From: Christiangramia bathymodioli
GTDB lineage: Bacteria; Bacteroidota; Bacteroidia; Flavobacteriales; Flavobacteriaceae
Direction: 5' to 3'
DNA: 64,000 bases
Assembly (NCBI GenBank): GCA_009735695.1
Contig: SRSL01000006.1
Coordinates: forward strand, 168,043 to 232,042
The notes under the pieces were generated by a model. That model was not told where the DNA came from. It saw only the letters and a program-made list of their open reading frames with translations, and made no database searches. The translations under genes and the position numbers were made by a program. Shown here piece after piece: positions 35,668-44,447 of the stretch (position 1 is its first letter; the number at the start of each line of letters is the position of its first letter).

Positions 35668-35732
35668 AAAGAATGATTTTTAAAACAAATCTATCATGAT
35701 GAACTTGTTTCAGCATGAAGAGAAGCAAAAAC

Positions 35733-35764
35733 AAAAAGGCCGGAATCTCTTCCGGCCTTTTTTT
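35733..35764 (-). terminator. rho-independent terminator of the carboxylase operon
   Basis: GGCCGGAA (35738-35745) pairs with TTCCGGCC (35750-35757); the minus strand continues into TTTTTGTTTTT. It ends the transcript of the carboxyltransferase gene. Confidence 0.92.
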
Positions 35765-35765
35765 A

Positions 35766-37307
35766 TTATAACGGAATATTTCCGTGTTTTCTGTTCGGCC
35801 GCAGCACATGCTTGTTCTCAAGCGCGCTGAAAGCTTTTATCAATTTTCGCCTAGTATCTTTCGGCATGATCACCTCATCGATAAAGCCACGCTGGGCGGC
35901 CTCGAAAGGAGTAGCGAATTTTTCAGCATATTCGGTCTCTTTTTCTGCCAGTTTCTTTTCAGGATCATCAGAAGCTGCGATCTCTTTTCGGAAAATAATC
36001 TCTGATGCTCCCTTGGCTCCCATTACAGCGATTTCCGCAGTGGGCCATGCAAAGTTAAGATCAGCTCCAATATGCTTGGAGTTCATCACATCATAAGCTC
36101 CACCATAAGCTTTTCTAGTGATCACGGTAACCTTTGGTACGGTCGCCTCGCTGAGCGCATATAGCAGCTTCGCTCCATGTAGGATGATCCCGTTCCATTC
36201 CTGGTCGGTTCCCGGAAGGAAACCTGGTACATCCACGAGAACTAAAAGGGGGATATTGAAACAGTCGCAAAAACGGGTAAATCGTGCTGCTTTCTTCGAA
36301 GAATCAACATCCAAAACTCCGGCTAGGCTCATAGGCTGGTTCGCGATCACTCCAACACTCCTTCCTCCAATCCTTGAAAAACCTACGATGATGTTATCGG
36401 CATAATCCTTATGGATCTCGAAAAAAGAATCCTCATCGATAATTCCCTGTATCACCTCGTGCATATCATAAGGTTTATTGGAACTATCGGGCACAATACC
36501 TTCAAGAACCTCGCGATGCTCATCTCCCAGCTCATAAGGCAACTTTTCAGGCGCCGACTGGTTATTCTGCGGCATATAGCTGATCAATTTCTTGATCTTT
36601 TCCAGCGCGATAATGTCATTTGCAGCCGTTAAATGGGTTACCCCAGATTTGGTGGAATGCGTACTGGCTCCTCCCAACTCTTCTGAAGTTACCGATTCAT
36701 TGGTTACTGTTTTCACCACGTTAGGCCCGGTAACGAACATATAAGAGGTGTCTTCTACCATGATGGTGAAATCGGTCATTGCCGGAGAGTATACTGCTCC
36801 CCCGGCACAGGGTCCCATGATCGCGGAGATCTGCGGGATCACGCCAGACGATTTTACGTTCCTGTGAAAGATATCGGCATAACCACCAAGAGATCTTACT
36901 CCTTCCTGGATTCTGGCTCCACCTGAATCGTTCAGGCCAATTACCGGCGCACCTACTTTCACTGCCATGTCCATGATCTTGCAGATCTTTTCGGCATGAG
37001 TTTCAGAAAGAGAACCTCCAAAAACGGTAAAATCCTGGGCGAAAACATAAACCAGTCGGCCATTGATGGTACCATAACCGGTGATTACTCCATCCCCGTA
37101 GAACTTCTGTTTTTCCATCCCGAAATCAGTTGTACGGTGGGTTACCAGGATCCCGATCTCTTCAAATGAATTTTCATCGAGCAGGTATTCCACACGCTCG
37201 CGGGCGGTTAATTTCTTCTTCTCGTGTTGTTTGGCTATACGTTTTTCGCCTCCACCTTTATGAGCTTCGGCTAACTTTTCTTTTAATTTATCTAGATTCT
37301 GACTCAT
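35766..37307 (-). CDS. pccB: acyl-CoA carboxylase carboxyltransferase subunit (propionyl-CoA carboxylase beta type)
   Basis: A 513-residue protein, full length for the family. Motifs seen are [59 protein letters not shown] and the second half with [25 protein letters not shown]. It transfers the carboxyl group from biotin to propionyl- or another acyl-CoA. The biotin carboxylase and biotin carrier subunits are encoded just upstream in the same direction. Confidence 0.95.
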   Translation of the reverse strand: MSQNLDKLKEKLAEAHKGGGEKRIAKQHEKKKLTARERVEYLLDENSFEEIGILVTHRTTDFGMEKQKFYGDGVITGYGTINGRLVYVFAQDFTVFGGSLSETHAEKICKIMDMAVKVGAPVIGLNDSGGARIQEGVRSLGGYADIFHRNVKSSGVIPQISAIMGPCAGGAVYSPAMTDFTIMVEDTSYMFVTGPNVVKTVTNESVTSEELGGASTHSTKSGVTHLTAANDIIALEKIKKLISYMPQNNQSAPEKLPYELGDEHREVLEGIVPDSSNKPYDMHEVIQGIIDEDSFFEIHKDYADNIIVGFSRIGGRSVGVIANQPMSLAGVLDVDSSKKAARFTRFCDCFNIPLLVLVDVPGFLPGTDQEWNGIILHGAKLLYALSEATVPKVTVITRKAYGGAYDVMNSKHIGADLNFAWPTAEIAVMGAKGASEIIFRKEIAASDDPEKKLAEKETEYAEKFATPFEAAQRGFIDEVIMPKDTRRKLIKAFSALENKHVLRPNRKHGNIPL

Positions 37308-37326
37308 TGTCTATGATTCTGAATGG

Positions 37327-38769
37327 TTAGTTATGCGGAATTCTAAGCTGTTCCTTATCCTGAAGATATTGCTTCAAGGCCATTAAAGCGGCAAGTCTTG
37401 CTTCCTCTTCAGTTTCTTCCTTAAGCGCTTCCGGGGAATAATATTTCTTAACAAAATGCGTGTCGAAATTTCCTGATCGAAAGGCCTCATGCTGAAATAC
37501 GAATTTTCCGAAAGGCAGGGTCGTGCTAACCCCTTCCAAGATATAATGGTCGATAGCTTTGATCATAAGCTGTATCGCTTCTTCACGGGATTTTCCGTAG
37601 GTGATCAACTTGGAAAGCATGGGATCATAGTAAATTGGAACGTCCATCCCCTCTTCAAAACCGTTATCTATTCGGATCCCTTCTCCTGAAGGTAATTCGT
37701 ATTTCTCAAGATTCCCGGTGCTGGGCATAAAATCCTCCAACGGATCTTCGGCATATACACGAAGTTCAAGAGCGTGACCTTTAATTTTAAGGTCCTCCTG
37801 TTTGATTTGAAGTTCCTCTCCCCTGGCTACCAAAATTTGCTGTTCCACAAGGTCGATCCCGGTGATCAATTCGGTTACCGGGTGCTCTACCTGTAACCTG
37901 GTATTCATTTCCAGGAAATAAAAATTCCTGTTTTCATCAAATAGGAATTCCACGGTTCCTGCTCCCACGTAGTCGCAGGCCTGGGCCACTTTAACGGCAG
38001 CCTCTCCCATTTGTTTCCTTAACTTTTCATCGAGCACTACCGAAGGCGCTTCCTCTACTACTTTCTGGTGCCTGCGCTGAACGCTGCATTCTCGTTCGAA
38101 GAGATGAAGGAAGTTGCCATGCGTATCGGCTAAAACCTGTATCTCGATATGTCTCGGAGAAGCCACGTATTTTTCGATAAAAACCGAACCATCTCCAAAG
38201 GCCGATTCAGCCTCACTAATTGCACGTTTCATCTGGTCTTCCAGGTCCTTATCCCTTTCCACGATTCGCATTCCCTTTCCTCCACCACCAGCAGAAGCCT
38301 TAATGAGGATAGGGTAGCCAATTTCCTTGGCAATCTTTTTAGCTTCATCGGTATCGGTGATGGCTTCATCGATACCCGGAACCATTGGGATATCATAAGC
38401 TTTTACCGCATCTTTCGCGGCCAGCTTACTACCCATGATCTTGATAGCTTTTGAACCAGGTCCTATCCAGGTGATGCCATTCTTTTCAACGGCTTCAGCA
38501 AAACCGGCGTTTTCACTTAGAAATCCGTAGCCGGGGTGGATTCCATCCACGTTCAGTTTTTTAGCTACTTCGATGATTTTATCGCCTTTCAGGTAAGATT
38601 CGCTGGACGCCGCACCGCCAATACACACAGCCTCGTCAGCAAATTTGACGTGAGGCGCATTCCTATCGGCAGTTGAATATACAGCCACGGTATCGATTCC
38701 CATTCTTTTGATGGTCTTCATCACACGTAAGGCGATCTCTCCCCGGTTGGCTACTAATATTTTTTTCAT
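37327..38769 (-). CDS. accC: biotin carboxylase subunit of acyl-CoA carboxylase
   Basis: A 480-residue ATP-grasp enzyme. N-terminal KKILVANRGEIALRVMKT, glycine-rich KASAGGGGKGMRIV, active-site ERECSVQRRHQKVVEEAP and MNTRLQVEHPVTELITG are complete. It carboxylates biotin with ATP and bicarbonate. The gene stands between the carrier and carboxyltransferase genes. A pccA label would also fit. Confidence 0.95.
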   Translation of the reverse strand: MKKILVANRGEIALRVMKTIKRMGIDTVAVYSTADRNAPHVKFADEAVCIGGAASSESYLKGDKIIEVAKKLNVDGIHPGYGFLSENAGFAEAVEKNGITWIGPGSKAIKIMGSKLAAKDAVKAYDIPMVPGIDEAITDTDEAKKIAKEIGYPILIKASAGGGGKGMRIVERDKDLEDQMKRAISEAESAFGDGSVFIEKYVASPRHIEIQVLADTHGNFLHLFERECSVQRRHQKVVEEAPSVVLDEKLRKQMGEAAVKVAQACDYVGAGTVEFLFDENRNFYFLEMNTRLQVEHPVTELITGIDLVEQQILVARGEELQIKQEDLKIKGHALELRVYAEDPLEDFMPSTGNLEKYELPSGEGIRIDNGFEEGMDVPIYYDPMLSKLITYGKSREEAIQLMIKAIDHYILEGVSTTLPFGKFVFQHEAFRSGNFDTHFVKKYYSPEALKEETEEEARLAALMALKQYLQDKEQLRIPHN

Positions 38770-38828
38770 ATACTTTTTTTAAATGACCTCTCGATTCCGC
38801 TCGAGGTGACTTTCCTTAATTAAAGGAA

Positions 38829-38888
38829 TTCGTATTTCTAACTTCGTAATTCGTACTTCGTAATTCGTACTTCGTTATTCGTACTTCG
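38829..38888. repeat. 14-bp tandem repeat
   Basis: TTCGTAATTCGTAC is repeated four times head to tail (38829, 38843, 38857, 38871) with partial fifth copy; copies 2 and 3 are identical, 1 and 4 diverged. It fills the gap between the carrier and biotin carboxylase genes. Confidence 0.85.
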
Positions 38889-38890
38889 AT

Positions 38891-39376
38891 TTATTCCATT
38901 TCGATAAGCAACTGGTTCTTTTCAACCGTATCGCTTTTCTCAACAGTAACCGACTTTACCACTCCATCCCGTGGCGCGGTAAGCGTGTTCTCCATTTTCA
39001 TGGCTTCGAGTACGAGCAGGTAATCGCCTTCCTTAACCTCATCGCCTTCCTTAACGTTCACTTCCAGGATAAGCCCGGGCATTGGCGCCTTGATATCATT
39101 CACCTGCTGGGAACTACCAAGAGAGAGTCCCATATCGCTGATAAGCTGGTCGAGCTCGTTATTGATCTTAACCGAATAAAGGTTCGAATTGATCTTGATC
39201 TCGTAATTGCGTTTCAGGAATTCCGGTTTGAAAATTTCGGCCGTAAATGATCGGTGTTCTTTTAGGAGGTGGTATTTGTTGTTTGAGATCTTCTGGGTAT
39301 CCAGGGCTTCGATCTCTTCAAGGGTAAATTCGAATTCGAAATTCCCGTTGACTTTTACCTTGTATTTTTTGTCCAT
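38891..39376 (-). CDS. biotin carboxyl carrier protein of acyl-CoA carboxylase
   Basis: A 161-residue protein. The C-terminal 70 residues are a biotinyl domain with the biotin lysine in LEAMKMENTL; before it comes IKAPMPGLILEVNVKEGDEVKEGD. The N-terminal 90 residues are a family-specific extension. It leads the carboxylase set, though the 120 bp tandem-repeat gap to the next gene is unusually long. Confidence 0.92.
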   Translation of the reverse strand: MDKKYKVKVNGNFEFEFTLEEIEALDTQKISNNKYHLLKEHRSFTAEIFKPEFLKRNYEIKINSNLYSVKINNELDQLISDMGLSLGSSQQVNDIKAPMPGLILEVNVKEGDEVKEGDYLLVLEAMKMENTLTAPRDGVVKSVTVEKSDTVEKNQLLIEME

Positions 39377-39558
39377 AAATCGCTTTATGTGTTGGTTTTT
39401 ATATACAGAAGCGTAAATATAGAAAATTTAAGAGGTATGAAGTGTTGTGGAAATCTCAAAATATGGGATGGTTTACTTCAAATTTGGTAGAAATCGGATT
39501 AAAATCACCTAATCGGTTTCTGATTTTGCAGGAAATATTGATTTGATACTTGATTAGG

Positions 39559-39646
39559 TCATTGCGAAGAAGTAGAACGACTGAAGCAATCTCTACAATA
39601 CTTGAATTGGCTTTTGAAGAGATCGCTTCGCTGCGCTCGCGATGAC
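39559..39646. repeat. interspersed palindromic element, type A copy 1
   Basis: The left arm opens GTCATTGCGAAG and ends GCAATCTC; the right arm opens GAGATCGCTTCG and ends CGCGATGAC. The arms are imperfect reverse complements. Two more copies flank the GIY-YIG gene. The first 180 bp of the gap (39377-39558) show nothing else. Confidence 0.85.
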
Positions 39647-39770
39647 TGCCAGAGGTCTTTTCAGAAAACAGGTCTCGATTCCCTACCATCTGGAAGGCTG
39701 GTGCTCGATTCAAATTCAATGGCATACCGAATAAGGAGGACATAACTCTTCCTTATGATTTTGGTTTGTT

Positions 39771-39831
39771 AGGTCTCGACTCTCCTTCGACTACGCTCAG
39801 GACCAGCTGCTCGACCTGACAGTAGTTTAGG
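39771..39831. repeat. interspersed repeat, type B copy 1
   Basis: Opens AGGTCTCGACTCTCCTTCG and continues through GCTGCTCGACCTGACAG. Nearly identical to the copy at 40414-40474 (one internal base differs). Confidence 0.85.
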
Positions 39832-39847
39832 CACTCACTTTACAGTA

Positions 39848-39935
39848 GTCATTCCGAAGGAGTGGAGCGACTGAAGCAATCTATATAAAACTTGGATCGG
39901 TTTTGAAGAGATCGCTTCGCTTTGCTCGCGATGAC
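39848..39935. repeat. interspersed palindromic element, type A copy 2
   Basis: Same two-arm structure as copy 1 (GTCATTCCGAAGGAGTGG left, ATCGCTTCGC right). It ends 24 bp before the GIY-YIG start. Confidence 0.85.
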
Positions 39936-39959
39936 TGCCTTAATTATTATCTTTATAAA

Positions 39960-40262
39960 ATGCCGAACGCCTTTGTATATATCCTCTCTAACAGAACTAA
40001 TTCAGTATTATATACTGGAGTTACTCCTAACTTGAATAAGAGGCTACTTGAGCATAAAACGAAATTTTATCCCAATAGCTTTACAGCTAAATATAACTGC
40101 AGTAAACTTGTTTATTTCCTGGAATTCCAAAATATTAAGGAGGCCATATCATTCGAAAAGAAAATAAAAGCTGGGAACAGAAGAAATAAGGAAAATTTGA
40201 TCCGAAGTATAAATCCAGATTGGAAAGACCTCACGGAAGGCTGCTGGATTATGAAATCTTAG
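39960..40262 (+). CDS. single-domain GIY-YIG endonuclease
   Basis: A 100-residue protein. The GIY-YIG elements are VYILSNRTNSVLYTGVT, the catalytic Arg in NLNKRLLEHK and the Glu near FEKKIKAGNRRNKENLI. Such stand-alone domains form the UPF0213/YhbQ group. A longer frame begins inside the palindromic repeat and is not used; the ATG at 39960 gives the normal start. It lies between type A copies 2 and 3, a placement that suggests a link between nuclease and repeats. Confidence 0.85.
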   Translation: MPNAFVYILSNRTNSVLYTGVTPNLNKRLLEHKTKFYPNSFTAKYNCSKLVYFLEFQNIKEAISFEKKIKAGNRRNKENLIRSINPDWKDLTEGCWIMKS

Positions 40263-40297
40263 AGATCTCTTCGCTATGCTCGCAACTTCTTGAAAAG

Positions 40298-40390
40298 GTC
40301 ATTGCGAAGGAGCGATGCGACTGAAGCAATCTCTTAGTTTTCAGGATTACAATTTTTTAATTGAGATCGCTTCGCTGCGCTCGCGATGAC
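40298..40390. repeat. interspersed palindromic element, type A copy 3
   Basis: GTCATTGCGAAGGAGCGATG left arm, GAGATCGCTTCG right arm. A separate half copy of the right arm lies at 40262-40289, directly behind the GIY-YIG stop. Confidence 0.85.
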
Positions 40391-40413
40391 TTGACTAGGG
40401 CAGTGCAGAAAAT

Positions 40414-40474
40414 AGGTCTCGACTCTCCTTCGACTACGCTCAGGACAAGCTGCTCGACCTGACAGTAGTTTAAG
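40414..40474. repeat. interspersed repeat, type B copy 2
   Basis: Second copy of the AGGTCTCGACTCTCCTTCG element, here running straight into a fragment of a type A right arm (CTCGCGATGAC). Confidence 0.85.
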
Positions 40475-40486
40475 CTCGCGATGACA

Positions 40487-40518
40487 ATAAAAAAACCCGG
40501 GTCATCACTCCGGGTTTT
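40487..40518 (-). terminator. rho-independent terminator
   Basis: AAAACCCGG (40492-40500) pairs with CCGGGTTTT (40510-40518); the minus strand continues with a T run. It ends the persulfide dioxygenase transcript. Confidence 0.9.
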
Positions 40519-40544
40519 CATTCATCAATCAAAAAAACTTCAAC

Positions 40545-41882
40545 CTATTTAAACTCTTTTATCGCTTCACTAAGGTCATAAACCCTGGTTGATTCAAATT
40601 TTCTATCAAGGATACTGCTTCCAGCAGCCGACCTGTATCCACCCGCACAATGAACCACCACAGGCTTATGGGATGGGATTTCTGTGCTATCTTCCCGAAG
40701 CTCGTTCAATGGCACTGTAATGGCATCCTCGAAGATCTTGCCTTCAGCTACCTCAGAGTTGTTCCTGATATCTACTATGGTATAACTATCCCTGTTCTTT
40801 TTAAAGTCTTCCAGGTCAAATTCAGCCGATTTTGCCTGAACTTCTTTACCAAGCGTAACTACCGCTTTTACCTGTTTTTCATAGCCTATCTTGGCGGTAC
40901 GTTCCAGAAGTTCTTCCAGTTTGTCCACCCCATCCAGAACCAGGTAAAATTCTTCTTCAGGTTTTACAATAGCTCCCAGCCAGGTCTCGTATTTATCGTC
41001 TTCAGACCTCGCCATGATATTGATCGAATTCGGCAAATGTGCCTTTTTGAATTTAGCTTCGTCCCGGGTGTCCACCACCAGCACATCTTTATCTACTGAA
41101 TCTACATTCAACATCAGCTTGTTGGCCCATTTGGTTCTTTGTACATTTTCAGGGCCAGTCTTATTGATATCCACATTAAATCCAAAATAAGAAGGAATAA
41201 ATGGCTGATCTTTCAGGATCTCTTCCATAAATTCTTCTTCGGTCTGGTCTTTAAAAGCCCAGTTGCCCTGGCGTTCATTTCCAAGGGTACTTGAAGAAGC
41301 ATCGCTCATGTTCTTTCCGCATAAAGATCCGGCACCATGTGCGGGATACACCAGTGCGTCATCCGGAAGATCGGTGAACTTGTTCTGAATAGTATGATAC
41401 ATTTGCTTGGCCAGGTCTTTTCTTTTAGCCTTCATATTTCCAGCCTTTTCGCGAAGATCAGGTCTTCCCACATCTCCGATAAAAAGCGTATCTCCAGTGA
41501 ACAAGGCAGTTTCTTTATCATCCTTTGCAATTACAGTAATACTATCAGGCGAATGACCCGGCGTATTTATCGCTTTGAATTCAACCTTTCCCAGCTTCAA
41601 TGAATCTCCTTCATCAAAAGCTTTATGCGGGTAATCGGCTCCTACTTTTTCACTTACATATATGGTCGCCCCTGTTTCTTCATGAATCTGCATATGGCTG
41701 CTCACGAAATCGGCATGCGGATGTGTTTCGAATACGGCAACGATCTTCGCGTCCTGCTCTTCAGCATAGCGATAATATTGCATTGGGTTTCTCGCAGGGT
41801 CCACAAGCGCCATTTGGCCATCGCTTACTATCGCGTAGGAATAATGTGCCAGTGGACTGTCTTTGAATTGTTTTATCGTCAT
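40545..41882 (-). CDS. persulfide dioxygenase-rhodanese fusion (ETHE1-like MBL protein)
   Basis: A 445-residue protein. Residues 1-235 form a metallo-beta-lactamase domain with ETHPHADFVSSH, NTPGHSPDSI and FTGDTLFIGDVGRPDL, whose His, His and Asp are the iron ligands of ETHE1-type persulfide dioxygenases. Two rhodanese-like domains follow; the last holds the active Cys in VVVHCAGGYRSAAG, the middle one lacks it. It oxidises glutathione persulfide to sulfite and may pass sulfane sulfur on. It is 29 bp behind the desaturase-family gene, so the two share the site B promoter. Confidence 0.93.
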   Translation of the reverse strand: MTIKQFKDSPLAHYSYAIVSDGQMALVDPARNPMQYYRYAEEQDAKIVAVFETHPHADFVSSHMQIHEETGATIYVSEKVGADYPHKAFDEGDSLKLGKVEFKAINTPGHSPDSITVIAKDDKETALFTGDTLFIGDVGRPDLREKAGNMKAKRKDLAKQMYHTIQNKFTDLPDDALVYPAHGAGSLCGKNMSDASSSTLGNERQGNWAFKDQTEEEFMEEILKDQPFIPSYFGFNVDINKTGPENVQRTKWANKLMLNVDSVDKDVLVVDTRDEAKFKKAHLPNSINIMARSEDDKYETWLGAIVKPEEEFYLVLDGVDKLEELLERTAKIGYEKQVKAVVTLGKEVQAKSAEFDLEDFKKNRDSYTIVDIRNNSEVAEGKIFEDAITVPLNELREDSTEIPSHKPVVVHCAGGYRSAAGSSILDRKFESTRVYDLSEAIKEFK

Positions 41883-41911
41883 TTCTCTATATTTTTAAGT
41901 TTTACTTGGTT

Positions 41912-42790
41912 TTAGTTAATTTTCTTTCTGAAGGGATACAGGGTTTGGTTCTTAAAATCTTCCGGAAAACCTTCGTCTCCGTCAAATCCTAATTCGATCT
42001 GTTTTCCACTTTTCGGAATATAGGCCGTTCCGAAGATATAATCCCAGATGCTCAGGCTCAGCCCGAAATTCATTCCGTAGGGATGATCTTCAGGCAATTG
42101 CTTGGAATGATGCCAGATATGCATCTTCGGATTATTGAAAATATAGCCCAGCGGACCATAGCTCCAGCCCAGGTTCGCATGATTAAGATGCCCAACCAGC
42201 ACCGCGAACATATGAACCACGAAGAACTCCTTTATTCCGAAGCCTATCATCGCCAATGGAATATACTGAACGGTTTTATAGATAATGGTCTCCATAAAAT
42301 GAAACCTGAACTGAGCCGCAAATCCCATTTCCTTTACGCTATGATGGATCTTATGGAACTGCCACAACCAGGCTCTTTTATGCAACTGCCGGTGAACGTT
42401 CCACTGGATGAAATCGGCGATCACGAACATGATCAATAACTGGCTCCAGGCCGGTAACTCATCAATTCGAATAGCCACGATATTCTCGATCCCGAAGAGC
42501 GCCAGGAAATCATTAAAAAGCTCGACTCCAACATTGCTCAGGGCATTGTACCCAATGAGCGAGAACAGGAAAAAATTGAACAGGATATAGAATGAATCCA
42601 GCCAGAACCCTTTCCGGAATACCTTCTGATCCTTTCTCCAGGGGATGATGATCTCCAGAAGCCAGACCAGAAGCGACAATCCAATGAGCCAGTAGAAATA
42701 ACTGGTCCAGCTTGGATTGGCTATCTCATTCACCAGGTAATTAAAATAACCGGTGAAAGAATTCTTTATGATCTCTAAATACTTGTTCAA
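41912..42790 (-). CDS. sterol desaturase / fatty acid hydroxylase family protein
   Basis: A 292-residue integral membrane protein with di-iron histidine boxes HRQLHKRAWLWQFHKIHH, HLNHAN and HIWHHSKQ, and helices at each end. The family oxidises lipids or sterols with oxygen. The frame is open to 42892, but a -7 box lies at 42812-42819, so I chose the TTG at 42790 (NKYLEIIKNSF), which fits relatives. ATG 42838 is the alternative. It heads an operon with the persulfide dioxygenase. Confidence 0.83.
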   Translation of the reverse strand: MNKYLEIIKNSFTGYFNYLVNEIANPSWTSYFYWLIGLSLLVWLLEIIIPWRKDQKVFRKGFWLDSFYILFNFFLFSLIGYNALSNVGVELFNDFLALFGIENIVAIRIDELPAWSQLLIMFVIADFIQWNVHRQLHKRAWLWQFHKIHHSVKEMGFAAQFRFHFMETIIYKTVQYIPLAMIGFGIKEFFVVHMFAVLVGHLNHANLGWSYGPLGYIFNNPKMHIWHHSKQLPEDHPYGMNFGLSLSIWDYIFGTAYIPKSGKQIELGFDGDEGFPEDFKNQTLYPFRKKIN

Positions 42791-42811
42791 GGCATTTTTA
42801 ATTTTCGAATA

Positions 42812-42855
42812 CAAAAATAGGGTTTTAAGGCAGAGCATGAAGTAACCTTTGTTAC
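42812..42855 (-). promoter_or_regulatory. Crp/Fnr-type operator and promoter of the desaturase/persulfide dioxygenase operon (site B)
   Basis: GTAACCTTTGTTAC lies at 42842-42855. The minus strand has TATTTTTG, a full TAnnTTTG match, at 42812-42819. The centres are 33 bp apart. The predicted start near 42808 is compatible only with the TTG start at 42790. Confidence 0.78.
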
Positions 42856-42960
42856 AGAGCATTTTGATAAGCTTAACGGCAATGCTTTCCAATTGTTAGA
42901 ATGCGTTAAAAATTCTGTGCGCCCCCGGCTTCTTGTTATTTTAGGTGGAAAAAGTGAATT

Positions 42961-43959
42961 ATGAGCAAAGACATTTTAAAGCATAGAATAGGCCTAGGAG
43001 GAGTGGCCATAGGAAACGGGTTCAGGGTAATGAGCGATGCACAGGCGCAGCAAACCCTGGAAGCAGCCTGGGACGCAGGAATACGGTATTATGATACTTC
43101 CCCATGGTACGGTCACGGTTTAAGCGAACGCAGGTTTGGTCATTTTTTGCACAACCAGAAAAAAGAAGATTATGTGCTGAGCACCAAGGTTGGACGGCTT
43201 TTCTGGGCTACCAAAAATGTTCCTGAAACCATGTGGCAACAGCCCTCGCCTTTCGATTATAAATATGATTATTCGGCTGAAGCGGTAAGAAGGTCTATTG
43301 AAGACAGTTTACAAAGACTCGGGGTGGAAAGTATTGATTTCGCCTTTATTCATGACCTGTCTCCAGATCATAATGGTGAATATGAAAAAGGAACCACCTG
43401 GCTGGATCATTTCAAGGTTGCCCGAAAAGGGGCCATGCCAGAACTGACCAAAATGCGCGAAGAAGGTTTGATCAAAGGCTGGGGACTCGGCGTGAATACC
43501 ATAGAGCCTATTCTGAAAACCTTGGAGGAAACCGATGCCGATCCCGATATTTTTCTGTCGGCTATTCAGTATTCTATAGTAGACCATAAAGATTCCATAG
43601 ATCGTTTATTCCCGGTGATAGAGAAACATGACGTGGCCCTCATCACTGCAGCACCATTTAACGCCGGGTTACTTTCGGGACAGGACAGGTACAATTACGG
43701 CGGAGAGATGCCAGACGAAAAAGTCAAAAAACTGAACGGCATTAAAAAGATTGCTGAAAAACACGAAGTAGACCTCAGTACCGCATCCCTTCAGTTTTCC
43801 TATGCACCTAAAGTGGTCAATACCGTTCTTGCGGGTGCCAGCAAGCCGGAACAGGTACGGGAAAATGCGAAAGCCTTCGATGTAAGGATAGCTTCAGAAT
43901 TCTGGAAAGATCTTAGGAACGAAGGTCTAATTGATGAACGAGCTGAAGTGCCCGATTAA
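42961..43959 (+). CDS. aldo/keto reductase
   Basis: A 332-residue TIM-barrel oxidoreductase. RYYDTSPWYGHGLSERRFG carries the active-site Asp and Tyr, DYVLSTKVGR the Lys, and FAFIHD the His region. The closing NTVLAGASKPEQVRENAKAF binds NADP. It belongs with the Bacteroidota group that contains D-threo-aldose 1-dehydrogenases. Its stop overlaps the opposite-strand neighbour by 4 bp. Confidence 0.92.
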   Translation: MSKDILKHRIGLGGVAIGNGFRVMSDAQAQQTLEAAWDAGIRYYDTSPWYGHGLSERRFGHFLHNQKKEDYVLSTKVGRLFWATKNVPETMWQQPSPFDYKYDYSAEAVRRSIEDSLQRLGVESIDFAFIHDLSPDHNGEYEKGTTWLDHFKVARKGAMPELTKMREEGLIKGWGLGVNTIEPILKTLEETDADPDIFLSAIQYSIVDHKDSIDRLFPVIEKHDVALITAAPFNAGLLSGQDRYNYGGEMPDEKVKKLNGIKKIAEKHEVDLSTASLQFSYAPKVVNTVLAGASKPEQVRENAKAFDVRIASEFWKDLRNEGLIDERAEVPD

Positions 43960-44378
43960 TCGAAATCGGGTAATTCTTTTAGCCTCAGGTATTGATGCCT
44001 TCCGAAGCTTACAAAATAGAACCAGTATCCAAAGAGTACCATCATAAGTGTTCCCAAAAATAAGCTGTTAATGCCATAGCGCACGTATACCAAAAAATAA
44101 AGGGAGAAAACAACCATGCTTACCGGAAAAAGGTATTTGGAGAAGAAAAAGCCTTTGATCTCAACATTCTTCAATTCACCTTCCTTCAGGCTAATGTGCA
44201 ATGGCTTACTTCCACTCCAGCCCATTTTGGCTGTAAGCTGGTATTCACCCTCAGGAACCTCAAAAGATAGAATTTGATTATGCTTGATCTTACTGAATTT
44301 AACCCCATTCAGATAAAGATCGAAACTTCTCATCTTATTGGCCCACTCGGTATTTCGGCGAATCAGCAATTTAGGCAT
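43956..44378 (-). CDS. small membrane protein with PEGA-like N-terminus
   Basis: A 140-residue protein. The first 70 residues look like a beta-domain (SFDLYLNGVKFSKIKHNQILSFEVPEGEYQLTAK), similar in pattern to PEGA-type carbohydrate-binding repeats. Two helices follow (about 80-100 and 103-122). Family not recognised. A Crp/Fnr-type palindrome lies 22 bp upstream, but the spacing fits the opposite strand better. Confidence 0.7.
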   Translation of the reverse strand: MPKLLIRRNTEWANKMRSFDLYLNGVKFSKIKHNQILSFEVPEGEYQLTAKMGWSGSKPLHISLKEGELKNVEIKGFFFSKYLFPVSMVVFSLYFLVYVRYGINSLFLGTLMMVLFGYWFYFVSFGRHQYLRLKELPDFD

Positions 44379-44399
44379 CCTGATAAATTATGCATCTGT

Positions 44400-44443
44400 G
44401 TAACATTTGTTACAAAACTATTCTAGCTAAGTATCTACTTTTG
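44400..44443 (+). promoter_or_regulatory. Crp/Fnr-type operator and promoter of a predicted small RNA (site C)
   Basis: GTAACATTTGTTAC at 44400-44413 and, on the plus strand, TACTTTTG at 44436-44443, a full TAnnTTTG match. Centres are 33 bp apart, as at the other three sites. No gene follows on the plus strand, only a terminator. Confidence 0.72.
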
Positions 44444-44447
44444 AGCG

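Noticed and set aside
39903..39959. N-terminal extension of the GIY-YIG gene
   Set aside because: These codons are the translated right arm of the palindromic repeat; the domain starts at 39960.
44378..44413. Site C as control element of the minus-strand membrane gene
   Set aside because: The predicted -7 position 33 bp away falls on the start codon and has no TAnnTTTG, whereas the plus strand has a full match.
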